Assembly (NCBI RefSeq): GCF_014836335.1
Contig: NZ_JACSRA010000013.1
Span: 40,155 to 104,154 of the forward strand
Reading direction: 5' to 3'
Origin: Clostridium cibarium
GTDB lineage: Bacteria; Bacillota; Clostridia; Clostridiales; Clostridiaceae
Length of the DNA: 64,000 nt
Below, one piece after another: positions 1-7,321 of the stretch. Made by a program: the position numbers and the translations under genes. How positions within the stretch are numbered: the stretch's first letter is position 1; each line of letters opens with the position of its first letter. The notes under the pieces are model-generated. The model was given only the letters and a program-made list of their open reading frames with translations, was not told the DNA's origin and did not search any database.

Positions 1-15
1 TAGGAGGTTTATTTC

Positions 16-1002
16 TTGAGAAAATTAATATCTAATCTAGGAGATCACTACGGATTATATGATTTACATAAAGATTATAGTAAAACAGATCAATTTTTTT
101 ATAATGAAAAAGAAGTTATTGAACTTAATAGTGATGATTCAAAAGTTTATTTTGAACCCAAGCTACCAAAAATAGAATTTGAAAACAGTTTTGAAGAAAA
201 TAATTACATACATGGAAAATTAAATTTCTTAAGTCAAGTCAGCAATGAGGAATGTAATAAAGATGCAATATTTTATTATGATTTGTGCAAGTGCAAGAAT
301 GAAGATAAAGAAAATGTTAATGTTATTATGATTCACGGATGGAGAACAAGCAAACTGGATAAACTAGAAAATTTGTTTTTAAAAGATTTCATCGAGAATA
401 ATTATAATATTTATAGATATGTATTACCATATCACTTAGACAGATCCCCTAATACGTCATCTTTTAGTGGAGAATATTTCTTTAGTGCTAATGTAAATAA
501 AACTATAAAATCAATTCAACAATCTGTTAATGATATTAGAGCATTGATCAAATTTATAAAAAATAATAAAAAAGGAAAAATTATTTTAATGGGCTTATCC
601 TTAGGAGGGTTAGTTACAAATTTAGTATCTGAATTTGAAAAAGAAATTGATTTATTAATTTCTTTATTTTACGCAAATGATTTATCTTTTGTAACTTTTA
701 AAAGCATACCTGGAAAATTTATAAAACAAGATTTTCATAATCATGATTTTCATATTAACTTACTAAGTGAATCTTGGAAAGTTATAAATCCTGGTATAAG
801 AAAACCATTAATAAGTTTAGATAAAATATTTTTGGCTTCTGGTATATATGACAAATATGTTTTAGAAGAAGATACAAGATCCCTTTGGGAAAATTGGGGG
901 AAACCAAAAAGGCATTTGTTTAAATGCGGACATTCAGGAATAGTTTTATATAAAAACAAGATAAGAAAAGAAACTTTAGCATTTATAAAGGAAAGGTTAT
1001 AA
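16..1002 (+). CDS. alpha/beta hydrolase (ABHD18/DUF2048-like)
   Basis: A soluble alpha/beta hydrolase of 328 residues. The nucleophile elbow GLSLGG places the serine near residue 195, an oxyanion-side HGW lies near 107, an acidic candidate D in GIYDKY is near 279, and the final histidine is in CGHSG near 306. The LPYHLDRSP and SGEYFFS stretches recall the ABHD18 type. The start is TTG: AGGAGG lies 7 bases upstream and an in-frame TAG at the window edge excludes an earlier start. The gene ends 3 bases before a histidine kinase, so the two are probably co-transcribed with the response regulator after it. The substrate is unknown. A role in making or clearing a signal read by the kinase is only an inference from position. 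Confidence 0.8.
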   Translation: MRKLISNLGDHYGLYDLHKDYSKTDQFFYNEKEVIELNSDDSKVYFEPKLPKIEFENSFEENNYIHGKLNFLSQVSNEECNKDAIFYYDLCKCKNEDKENVNVIMIHGWRTSKLDKLENLFLKDFIENNYNIYRYVLPYHLDRSPNTSSFSGEYFFSANVNKTIKSIQQSVNDIRALIKFIKNNKKGKIILMGLSLGGLVTNLVSEFEKEIDLLISLFYANDLSFVTFKSIPGKFIKQDFHNHDFHINLLSESWKVINPGIRKPLISLDKIFLASGIYDKYVLEEDTRSLWENWGKPKRHLFKCGHSGIVLYKNKIRKETLAFIKERL

Positions 1003-1005
1003 ACT

Positions 1006-2820
1006 ATGGTATTTACTGTATTATCCATTTGGATAGCAGCATTAGTAGCTATTATAAAAGATAGTAAAACAGAATCAACAATATGGTTAAGTGCTTTTTT
1101 ATTCACGTTAGGAATTGGTGGATTTTCTGTAATTATTAAAGAAAATTATTTTGTTGATAATTTCCTTATTACTGAAAGTGGAATGAATAAAATATATTTT
1201 TTTAATGCCTTAGCTTCAGCTATTTCTCACAATCTTGTTCCATACTTCTCTTTGCTATATGGTATATCTTATACCAGTATTTCAAAGAAGTATAAAAAAA
1301 TACTCTATAGTTTACTACTTATACCTCCAATTTTATGCTTTATATTTTTACCGTTAAAAAGTAACTATTTGAAAACACCTGAAGAAATTATTTTATATTT
1401 TAGAATAATTTCTATATGGATTGTACCATACATGACAACCTCAGTTGTCTTACTGATGTATTCTTTTCTTAAAGAAAAATCAAGGTTCATGAAACGGTAT
1501 AAGGTTTTAAATATAATAATTATTATTCCTGCTATTATATATATAATTTTATTTAATATCATTTTTAGAGCTTTAGGGATAGATGAAAATTGGAGATACT
1601 GCAGTGTATTAGTTCCTATTCTTTTTTTAGGATTTATTTTCTTTGCATATAAAAACGGTGTTTTTGGAGTTAGATTTAAATTTGATAAATACAATTTTGC
1701 ATTTGAAAATATAAGTGATTTTATATCTGATTCCTTTATTGTATTAGATAAAGAACTTTTTATTGTAAGAACTAATTCATTATTTGTTAAAAACTTCCTA
1801 TACGATATAGATAAGAAATATGAAAAATTCGAAACTTTACTTAAAGACAGTAAAATATTTAATTATGAAAAAGAAATAATAAACTTAATAAATGAATCAA
1901 AAGATAAAGCTAAAATGATAAAAATATCTGTAAATAACAAAAATAATATAGAGTATTTTGAAATACAAGCCAACCCTGTAAAAATACAAAAAGAATTTTT
2001 TGGAACAATGCTCTTATTTAAGGATATAACAACTCATGAAAGAAACTTAGAGCTTATAAAAGAAAACCATATCCAATTAATTGAAAAGGAAAGACTTAGA
2101 TCTTTAAGTCAACTTATAGGTGGAGTCGCACATAATTTAAAAACTCCTTTAATGAGTATTGGTGGCGGCAATGCCATTATTAAGAGAAATATAGATAAAA
2201 TATATGAGTATACTAAAGAAAATTGTTCTCATAGTAATGATGATGTTTATATAGAAAAACTAATAAATGAAATTAATAATTGGCAAAATAGAAATAAGGA
2301 ATATTTGCTTTATATGACAGATATAATGAATGCAATAAAAGGTCAATTGAAAGAAGTTGATGAAAACTCTAATGATATAAGCTTTACAATCAAAGAAGTC
2401 ATTAATAGAATTACTTTACTTATGACATTTGAAATAAAAAAGCATAAATACGAATTTATTAAGGAAGTAGAAATTGATGAGTCAATAAAAATTAATGGTG
2501 AAATTAATAATATTATTCAAGTATTAAATAATATTATTAATAATGCAATGGAAGCAAGTACAGAAAATAAACTAATAATATTAAAGGTTTATCAAGAAGC
2601 TGATAGCATAATATTTTCTGTTAAAAATTTAGGCGAGAAAATCCCTGACGATATACAAGAAAAACTGTTTAAAAAAATGGTCACTACTAAAGGTAAAAAT
2701 GGAACTGGATTAGGCTTATACATATCACAATCAATTATAAAAGGAAGTTTTAATGGTAGTATATATTTTAATAGTACTGATAATGAAACTATCTTTTACA
2801 TAAAGATACCAATTAATTAA
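1006..2820 (+). CDS. sensor histidine kinase with multi-pass N-terminal membrane domain
   Basis: Residues 1-220 form about seven hydrophobic segments, as in 7TM-type kinase sensor regions. A PAS-like segment follows at about 235-345. The phospho-acceptor box reads GGVAHNLKTP, with His near 376 followed by Asn rather than the usual Glu. The ATPase domain has an N box (NNIINNAMEA, near 508) and a G box (GTGLGLYIS, near 567). The ATG lies 3 bases after the hydrolase stop and the response regulator starts 26 bases downstream, so the three genes form one operon. The multi-pass sensor suggests that a lipid-soluble or membrane signal is read; this is inference. Kinase assignment is firm, ligand unknown. 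Confidence 0.9.
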   Translation: MVFTVLSIWIAALVAIIKDSKTESTIWLSAFLFTLGIGGFSVIIKENYFVDNFLITESGMNKIYFFNALASAISHNLVPYFSLLYGISYTSISKKYKKILYSLLLIPPILCFIFLPLKSNYLKTPEEIILYFRIISIWIVPYMTTSVVLLMYSFLKEKSRFMKRYKVLNIIIIIPAIIYIILFNIIFRALGIDENWRYCSVLVPILFLGFIFFAYKNGVFGVRFKFDKYNFAFENISDFISDSFIVLDKELFIVRTNSLFVKNFLYDIDKKYEKFETLLKDSKIFNYEKEIINLINESKDKAKMIKISVNNKNNIEYFEIQANPVKIQKEFFGTMLLFKDITTHERNLELIKENHIQLIEKERLRSLSQLIGGVAHNLKTPLMSIGGGNAIIKRNIDKIYEYTKENCSHSNDDVYIEKLINEINNWQNRNKEYLLYMTDIMNAIKGQLKEVDENSNDISFTIKEVINRITLLMTFEIKKHKYEFIKEVEIDESIKINGEINNIIQVLNNIINNAMEASTENKLIILKVYQEADSIIFSVKNLGEKIPDDIQEKLFKKMVTTKGKNGTGLGLYISQSIIKGSFNGSIYFNSTDNETIFYIKIPIN

Positions 2821-2846
2821 AACCAAATTTAAGGAGTATGAGATAA

Positions 2847-3452
2847 ATGAGTAAGGAAAAAATAAATATAATTATTATAGATGATGATTTAGGTATAGTT
2901 GAATCATTAAAAAGTTTTCTTGAGGAAGAATGCAATGTTGAAGGTTTTACAGACTCTGTGGAAGGATTAGCCAGACTTCAAGAAAAAAGCTTTGATTTAC
3001 TTATTTTAGATTATTACATAGACAAGCTTAATGGTGCTGATATAGTAAAAGAGATACGAAAATTTAATAATAACATCTATATTTTAATTTTAACAGGATA
3101 CTCTGAATCAGTTCCTGGTTTAACATCACTTGAAAACCTAGATATTCAAAATTACTGTGAAAAAACTGCTGATTTTGATAAAATCCTTATACAGATTAAA
3201 AGTATAATTAAATCTATTAAATTTTTTAAAGATCAAGATACAACAGGGGGAAGGTTAAAGCAATTAAGAAAAGTAAATCGATTAAGCCAAGAAGATGTTG
3301 CAAAATATTTAGGAGTTCAAATATCTTCAATCTCTCAATATGAATCAAATCTTGTACTACCACCAACACAAAATATTTTAAAGTTAGCAAAGTTATTTAA
3401 TGTTACAACAGATTTTATACTTTGCTACGAACTAGATATAAGAAAAAATTAA
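2847..3452 (+). CDS. response regulator, REC domain fused to XRE-type helix-turn-helix
   Basis: An N-terminal receiver domain (about 1-125) has the acidic pocket DDD at 12-14, phospho-acceptor Asp near 55 (LLILDYY), Thr in LTGY near 83 and Lys in CEKT near 106. A C-terminal XRE/Cro helix-turn-helix (about 135-195) reads LKQLRKVNRLSQEDVAKYLG, then SSISQYESN. Coupling REC to an XRE domain is uncommon compared with OmpR, NarL or LytTR outputs. It is the last gene of the trio and follows a GGAG-type ribosome site. It presumably binds DNA when phosphorylated by the preceding kinase. Its targets are unknown. Confidence 0.88.
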   Translation: MSKEKINIIIIDDDLGIVESLKSFLEEECNVEGFTDSVEGLARLQEKSFDLLILDYYIDKLNGADIVKEIRKFNNNIYILILTGYSESVPGLTSLENLDIQNYCEKTADFDKILIQIKSIIKSIKFFKDQDTTGGRLKQLRKVNRLSQEDVAKYLGVQISSISQYESNLVLPPTQNILKLAKLFNVTTDFILCYELDIRKN

Positions 3453-3474
3453 TTTAAAGCTTTTAATATTATTT

Positions 3475-3522
3475 AGGGACATTAGAAAGATTTATCTTTA
3501 CATAAATCATTCTACTGTCCCT
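3475..3522. terminator. interrupted hairpin between convergent genes
   Basis: AGGGACA (3475-3481) pairs with TGTCCCT (3516-3522). Inner arms TAGA/TCTA and GATTTA/TAAATC continue the stem. It lies between the convergent response regulator and histidine phosphatase genes, so it may end both transcripts. There is no clear T-run on either side, so the terminator assignment is tentative. Confidence 0.4.
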
Positions 3523-3566
3523 ACATTATTAATATTTTTACGACTAACAGGTATCTTTATATTTAA

Positions 3567-4100
3567 CTATTTCTTATATAAATATAATCTACCATTCTTA
3601 GGTTTTCTTACATTTTCTCCAACAAATCCTCTTCTTTTAAGTTCTTTTTGTAACATATTCATAAAGAAACCATGGCAAACAATTAATATGTTCCTATCCC
3701 CTTCATTCTCTATACTGTCTAAAAATTCATTTACTCGCCTTATAGTATCTTTCTTAGTTTCTATTTGAGATTTATGATTAAAAAGCCACCCAAGCCTTCC
3801 ACTAACACACCAAAATACATAAGGTAGTTTTATATTAGTTTTGCATATTGGTGCTATTGGAACTTCTCTTAACAGAGGAGTTCTTGTTATTTCACTTCTG
3901 AAAATAGCTTTAGAAGTTTTTATAGCTCTTGATAAATCACTTGAAAAGCATTTGTGCCATTTTATATTTCCTATTTCAAATTTATTTTCTATAACATCAC
4001 TATCATCATACTGTTTTATCCATTTATTAAAATCATCTGATGTCATAAACATCTTTGTGTAACAATCAACTTTAAAATGTCTAACTAACCCTATATTCAT
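3567..4100 (-). CDS. histidine phosphatase family protein (phosphoglycerate mutase-like)
   Basis: A 177-residue protein of the branched histidine phosphatase clan. The catalytic histidine is in LVRHFK right at the N terminus, and the second histidine is in VCHGFF near the C terminus. The usual RHG triad is RHF here. The ATG at 4100 is preferred over one 24 bases upstream because homology begins at MNIGLVRHF and a GGGGGA sequence precedes it, though the spacing is short. It is a single gene facing the upstream operon. The substrate cannot be read from the sequence. Confidence 0.75.
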   Translation of the reverse strand: MNIGLVRHFKVDCYTKMFMTSDDFNKWIKQYDDSDVIENKFEIGNIKWHKCFSSDLSRAIKTSKAIFRSEITRTPLLREVPIAPICKTNIKLPYVFWCVSGRLGWLFNHKSQIETKKDTIRRVNEFLDSIENEGDRNILIVCHGFFMNMLQKELKRRGFVGENVRKPKNGRLYLYKK

Positions 4101-4178
4101 CTTTCCCCCAGTATCTACTCTCATATTAATTAAACTTATTTTATCTATGCTACAATACTTTTAGCTTAAATGATTTTT

Positions 4179-4274
4179 TTATTCTGCATACGCTGAAACA
4201 AGGTGTCTTGCTAAAATACACTTTTCCTCATCCGTAATAAAATTCTTAGCAATTGATACTTCTGCATATGGCAT
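4179..4274 (-). pseudogene. tautomerase-like N-terminal fragment
   Basis: A 31-codon reading frame begins MPYAEVSIAKNFI, which resembles the N terminus of 4-oxalocrotonate tautomerase-like proteins, where the mature Pro1 is catalytic. It stops after about half the family's usual 60-70 residues. AGGGAGAG five bases upstream of the ATG decides this start. A second frame at 4211-4357 (48 codons, with its own AAGGAGC site) overlaps it, so the region may be the wreck of a two-gene unit. It may instead be a genuine small peptide. I judge a decayed tautomerase most likely but not certain. Confidence 0.4.
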
Positions 4275-4424
4275 ATATTCTCTCCCTTTCTTTTCATTAA
4301 TTTTATTATATATAATTTTTCTATTACTTCTCTTCCCTTTACAGCCTCTGTTTTCATATAAAGCTCCTTCTTCAAGCCTCGCTATATATGTAAAATTATT
4401 TAATATACTACAATTACGCACTAC

Positions 4425-4454
4425 ATTATACTCCAACTATGCTCCAGATACAAA
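4425..4454 (-). promoter_or_regulatory. candidate sigma-A promoter
   Basis: On the minus strand, TTTGTA and TATAAT are separated by 18 bases, upstream of the tautomerase-like fragment. The same arrangement with similar flanking bases occurs at 7131-7160 in front of the GNAT gene. Confidence 0.5.
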
Positions 4455-4469
4455 TTTATCAAAATAAAA

Positions 4470-4493
4470 AGATATATAGAAGTCACTATATCT
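4470..4493 (-). terminator. intrinsic terminator after the SEDS gene
   Basis: AGATATA (4470-4476) pairs with TATATCT (4487-4493). On the minus strand the stem is followed by TTTTTATTTTG. It ends the padR-SEDS transcript. Confidence 0.65.
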
Positions 4494-4558
4494 CTTAGCC
4501 AATTATTACATCATAGTTATTAAATTATTTTAGTTGCTTTATTTTACAATTCTTTAAA

Positions 4559-5857
4559 CTACTTTAAAGAATCTAGCCTAGCATAAGATAAACTCTTCCC
4601 TTTATAAATACTCATTATGATTCCAATAGCAGACATCTGAGTTATTGTTCTTGAACCACCGTAGCTTATAAAAGGCAAAGTGACACTGACAATTGGAGCA
4701 AAGCCTAGTATCATCAGTATATTCCATATAAATTCCATGGCGAATATGCACATAAACCCCCATATTAAAAATCTTCCATAAATATCTTTTACCTCTTTTG
4801 CTGCAATGACCATACGGGCTATGAATACAAGAACCAGTATTATAAGGGTAATGCCTGCTATCCATCCAAATGTATAGATTATGTATGTAAGAACAAGGTC
4901 ACTATCTACTATGGGAAGACCTCTTTTAGGGAAAGTGAACCCATTACCCTTAAATCCTACAGATGCCAATAACTTTTTTATTTGAATATATAAGTATCCT
5001 GCGTTTGTTGGATCACTTTCAGGATTTGTAAAAATTAGTATCCTTTTTAGTTGGTAAGGTGCAGAAAGAACTATAAGGCCCCCCCCTGTAATCAATGTCC
5101 CTATAACAGAAAGCAAGTATGCCAGCTTGACCTTTGATATAAACATGAACATTATAAATACAACTAAATAAACCATAATTTCCATAGACACTTTAAGCAT
5201 AATATATAAGCTAACAGGTATAAGGAGCATTAAAGTTAAATATACGTAGCCTTTTACACTCTTCAAATCTAAACTTCTTATTAGCTTTGAAAGTGAGATA
5301 ACGTATAAAAATAAGCTCAGTTCAGTAGTATTAACGCTTAATGGTCCTAATGTCAGCCAGGTTTCCCTTCCATACACAGGAGCTGCAAATAAATGTTGTA
5401 ACAATAATATCACTGAAATTCCAATAAAAATTTTCGCAGGATACTTCTCTAATTTTTTATAGTCAAAAAAATACACTCCCAAGATAGATATGTATCCAAT
5501 TATGTTAAATGTTACATTCTTGGAAAGACTACCACTATAAGGAACAACTTCATTAGCTAACATATGATAAGTAGTAACCAACCCCAGCAGAGAAAATAAA
5601 ACAGTTATAATCAATATAGTCCATTCCGGTGTAGCCTTATGACTTTGATTCAGCTGCTTTCCAATTATTTCAGCCTGTCCCATTTCAACGAGTGCCTTCT
5701 TTGATGCTTCTTCCTCATTCATTCCTTCAAGCATCAGATCTTCAGTCTTTTCCTCTATGTGATTTAAAAACTCTATCCTTATTTCTTTGTGAGCTTTTTT
5801 AAATTTTACATAGCTACAAATTTCTTTTATATATTCTTCAACCTTAGAATTTACCAT
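4559..5857 (-). CDS. SEDS-family (FtsW/RodA/SpoVE-like) protein with N-terminal HAAS-type prefix domain
   Basis: The first ~85 residues form a soluble helical prefix (EYIKEICSYVKFKKAHKEIR, then EEEASKKALVEMG). Such HAAS/permease-prefix domains often accompany PadR regulators. About ten membrane segments of the FtsW/RodA/SpoVE glycosyltransferase fold follow. The loop LPIVDSDLVLTY aligns by eye with the family's catalytic TDF segment and keeps the Asp. FISYGGSRT matches the conserved GGS motif. The chosen ATG at 5857 overlaps the padR end (ATGGTAA) and has GGAAGGGG upstream. The protein may polymerise glycan strands under PadR-controlled conditions. No partner transpeptidase lies nearby, so the role is inferred. 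Confidence 0.8.
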   Translation of the reverse strand: MVNSKVEEYIKEICSYVKFKKAHKEIRIEFLNHIEEKTEDLMLEGMNEEEASKKALVEMGQAEIIGKQLNQSHKATPEWTILIITVLFSLLGLVTTYHMLANEVVPYSGSLSKNVTFNIIGYISILGVYFFDYKKLEKYPAKIFIGISVILLLQHLFAAPVYGRETWLTLGPLSVNTTELSLFLYVISLSKLIRSLDLKSVKGYVYLTLMLLIPVSLYIMLKVSMEIMVYLVVFIMFMFISKVKLAYLLSVIGTLITGGGLIVLSAPYQLKRILIFTNPESDPTNAGYLYIQIKKLLASVGFKGNGFTFPKRGLPIVDSDLVLTYIIYTFGWIAGITLIILVLVFIARMVIAAKEVKDIYGRFLIWGFMCIFAMEFIWNILMILGFAPIVSVTLPFISYGGSRTITQMSAIGIIMSIYKGKSLSYARLDSLK

Positions 5858-6195
5858 CCCAATACAGCCCCTTCCCATATCACTTTATCCACTGCAGAGC
5901 GAAAGATCTTCCACTCCTTTTGCTTTTCCTTCGCATATTCTCTTCCGTTCTTAGTAATCTTATAATATTTTCTTTTCCTTCCCCCATCAGTTTTAGTCCA
6001 GTAACATTCAACCATTCCCTCAGCTTCCAAGGAATGAAGTATAGGGTACAAAGTTCCTTCCTTAAGTGTGAACACACCTTCTGATTTCACTTCCATTTCC
6101 TTTATCATCTCATAGCCATACATAGGCCTTTGGTCAAGAAGTGATAGTATCAAAATCACAGTACTTCCCTTCAAAAGCTCTTTGTTTATTGCCAT
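5851..6195 (-). CDS. PadR-family transcriptional regulator
   Basis: A 114-residue winged-helix repressor. The typical PadR core is present: ILSLLDQRPMYGYEMIKEM, then EGTLYPILHSLEAEGMV and GGRKRKYYKIT. Start ATG 6195 is fixed by a GGAGGTG site eight bases upstream; longer forms lack homology. It is the first gene of a two-gene operon with the SEDS protein, which it overlaps by a few bases. A palindromic element just downstream of the promoter suggests it represses its own operon. The inducer is unknown. Confidence 0.9.
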   Translation of the reverse strand: MAINKELLKGSTVILILSLLDQRPMYGYEMIKEMEVKSEGVFTLKEGTLYPILHSLEAEGMVECYWTKTDGGRKRKYYKITKNGREYAKEKQKEWKIFRSAVDKVIWEGAVLGW

Positions 6196-6214
6196 AGGCT
6201 CACCTCCAATTACA

Positions 6215-6250
6215 ATACATAGATTTATTATGTATCGGTTATCTATGTAT
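6215..6250 (-). promoter_or_regulatory. candidate PadR operator (inverted repeat)
   Basis: ATACATAGAT (6215-6224) and ATCTATGTAT (6241-6250) are perfect inverted repeats 16 bases apart, with an extra TATGTAT in between. ATGT/ACAT arms are typical of PadR-family operators. The element starts right after the -10 box of the padR promoter. Confidence 0.6.
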
Positions 6251-6251
6251 A

Positions 6252-6280
6252 AGTATAATTCCATTTTATGTTATAGTCAA
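6252..6280 (-). promoter_or_regulatory. sigma-A promoter of the padR operon
   Basis: On the minus strand, TTGACT (6280-6275) and TATACT (6257-6252) are exactly 17 bases apart, about 60 bases before the padR start codon. Confidence 0.75.
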
Positions 6281-6429
6281 TATAATAATCCAACCTTGAA
6301 TAAAAGATAAAGTAATAAATCAATTCAGATATGGCGCATCCTATTCTACAACTTTGAGTTATTTTCATTATATAAATAACATTGTATAACTTTCATATAT
6401 CCCTAAATAAAATATCTATTATATAACAA

Positions 6430-6461
6430 AAACAGCCTAAACAATACTGTCTAAGCTATTT
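6430..6461 (-). terminator. intrinsic terminator after the GNAT unit
   Basis: On the minus strand AAATAGCTTA pairs with TAGGCTGTTT through two G-U wobbles, followed by TTGTTATA. The matching element at 8299-8330 is the same stem with Watson-Crick pairs only. The wobbles preserve the RNA hairpin only on the minus strand, so that is the working direction. Confidence 0.6.
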
Positions 6462-6486
6462 ATACTAATCATCAAATAAGTTGTCG

Positions 6487-6510
6487 TTATATTCTTTTTA
6501 ATGTCCAACA
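6487..6510 (-). pseudogene. decayed copy of the ABC-F gene 3' end (relic D)
   Basis: Read on the minus strand, the codons give C-W-T-L-K-R-I-stop, a worn version of the W-T-T-K-I-V-stop end of the ABC-F gene at 9045. The 3' flank through the terminator is closely similar to that of the relic at 8356. It sits about 30 bases after the GNAT stop. Confidence 0.5.
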
Positions 6511-6542
6511 AAGACTCCATAACATGTGTAGTTTTCATATAC

Positions 6543-7082
6543 TTAACACTTAAAGTCATTCCAATTTACTGGGGTAACTTTTTCATTTCGCCAATCTTCT
6601 CTTGTAATACCATAACCAATTGCATCATATGGTTTTCCATCTTGACCCACCCATGCTTTTCGATAATGTGCTTCTTTAACAAAACCACACTTATGAAATA
6701 CACATCTCATAGCATAATTATCTTGCCTTGTATTAGCTTCTATTCTTTCTTTTTCAGAAAAATTATTAAATACATAATCAACAAGCCACTTAACAGTGAT
6801 TGTACCAATTCTCATACCTTTGTATTTACTCAAAATTCTTATATCAAACAATGGGTCACCATCTTGTAAATCATAAATCCTTATCATTCCCACTTTTGTG
6901 TCTTTGTCTATAATAACCCAAAATGTTTTGCAGTCATCCCCAGTATAATGCTGATTTTCATAACTAGCTCTAATCCTTTCTGGCTTTGGATTAGGTGTTC
7001 CATAAAATTTCCATGTATCTGATGTTAAAAATTCTATAAGAATATCAATTTCATCTTTAAACTCTTCAAAGTATATTTTCAT
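6543..7082 (-). CDS. GNAT family N-acetyltransferase (RimJ/RimL type)
   Basis: A 179-residue GNAT fold. The acetyl-CoA binding segment is LSKYKGMRIGTITVKWLVDY (R/Q-x-x-G-x-G/A-like), and the following N-Y-A-M-R-C-V-F-H-K-C-G-F matches the motif B end of the RimJ/RimL group. A GGGGATG site precedes the ATG at 7082. It is a single-gene unit with its own promoter, third of the accessory genes downstream of the ABC-F gene, and followed by an ABC-F 3'-end relic. Substrate unknown. Confidence 0.8.
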   Translation of the reverse strand: MKIYFEEFKDEIDILIEFLTSDTWKFYGTPNPKPERIRASYENQHYTGDDCKTFWVIIDKDTKVGMIRIYDLQDGDPLFDIRILSKYKGMRIGTITVKWLVDYVFNNFSEKERIEANTRQDNYAMRCVFHKCGFVKEAHYRKAWVGQDGKPYDAIGYGITREDWRNEKVTPVNWNDFKC

Positions 7083-7130
7083 AATTTCATCCCCATCTAT
7101 TTTCCTATAATACTTTATATCTGTGTAAAT

Positions 7131-7160
7131 ATTGTACTTAAATTATATTCCAAATACAAA
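7131..7160 (-). promoter_or_regulatory. candidate sigma-A promoter of the GNAT gene
   Basis: TTTGTA and TACAAT are 18 bases apart on the minus strand. It begins just after the terminator at 7175-7208, the same terminator-promoter order seen at 4425-4493. Confidence 0.5.
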
Positions 7161-7174
7161 TATATAAAAATAGA

Positions 7175-7208
7175 AACAGCAGCAATACTTTTTAGTATCA
7201 CTGCTGTT
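7175..7208 (-). terminator. intrinsic terminator after the AbiGi-like unit
   Basis: AACAGCAG (7175-7182) pairs with CTGCTGTT (7201-7208), with an AATACT/AGTAT inner stem. On the minus strand TCTATTTTTATA follows. Confidence 0.7.
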
Positions 7209-7253
7209 ATCCTAAAACAATTATTTATGGTGTTCTAAAATTATATAAAACTA

Positions 7254-7307
7254 CTAAACGATTTTAGTCGTCCATTTTTCACAGTCAGTTCCACATATAT
7301 CTACAAA
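7254..7307 (-). pseudogene. decayed copy of the ABC-F gene 3' end (relic C)
   Basis: The minus-strand codons read V-D-I-C-G-T-D-C-E-K-W-T-T-K-I-V-stop. The intact ABC-F protein ends T-D-I-W-N-C-E-E-W-T-T-K-I-V. The relic has no start and lies about 15 bases after the AbiGi-like stop. It is the clearest of the three relics. Confidence 0.7.
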
Positions 7308-7321
7308 TTAATATTCATGTA

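Noticed and set aside
5880..6077. 65-codon frame overlapping padR in another phase
   Set aside because: It is a shadow of the PadR gene, without its own ribosome site.
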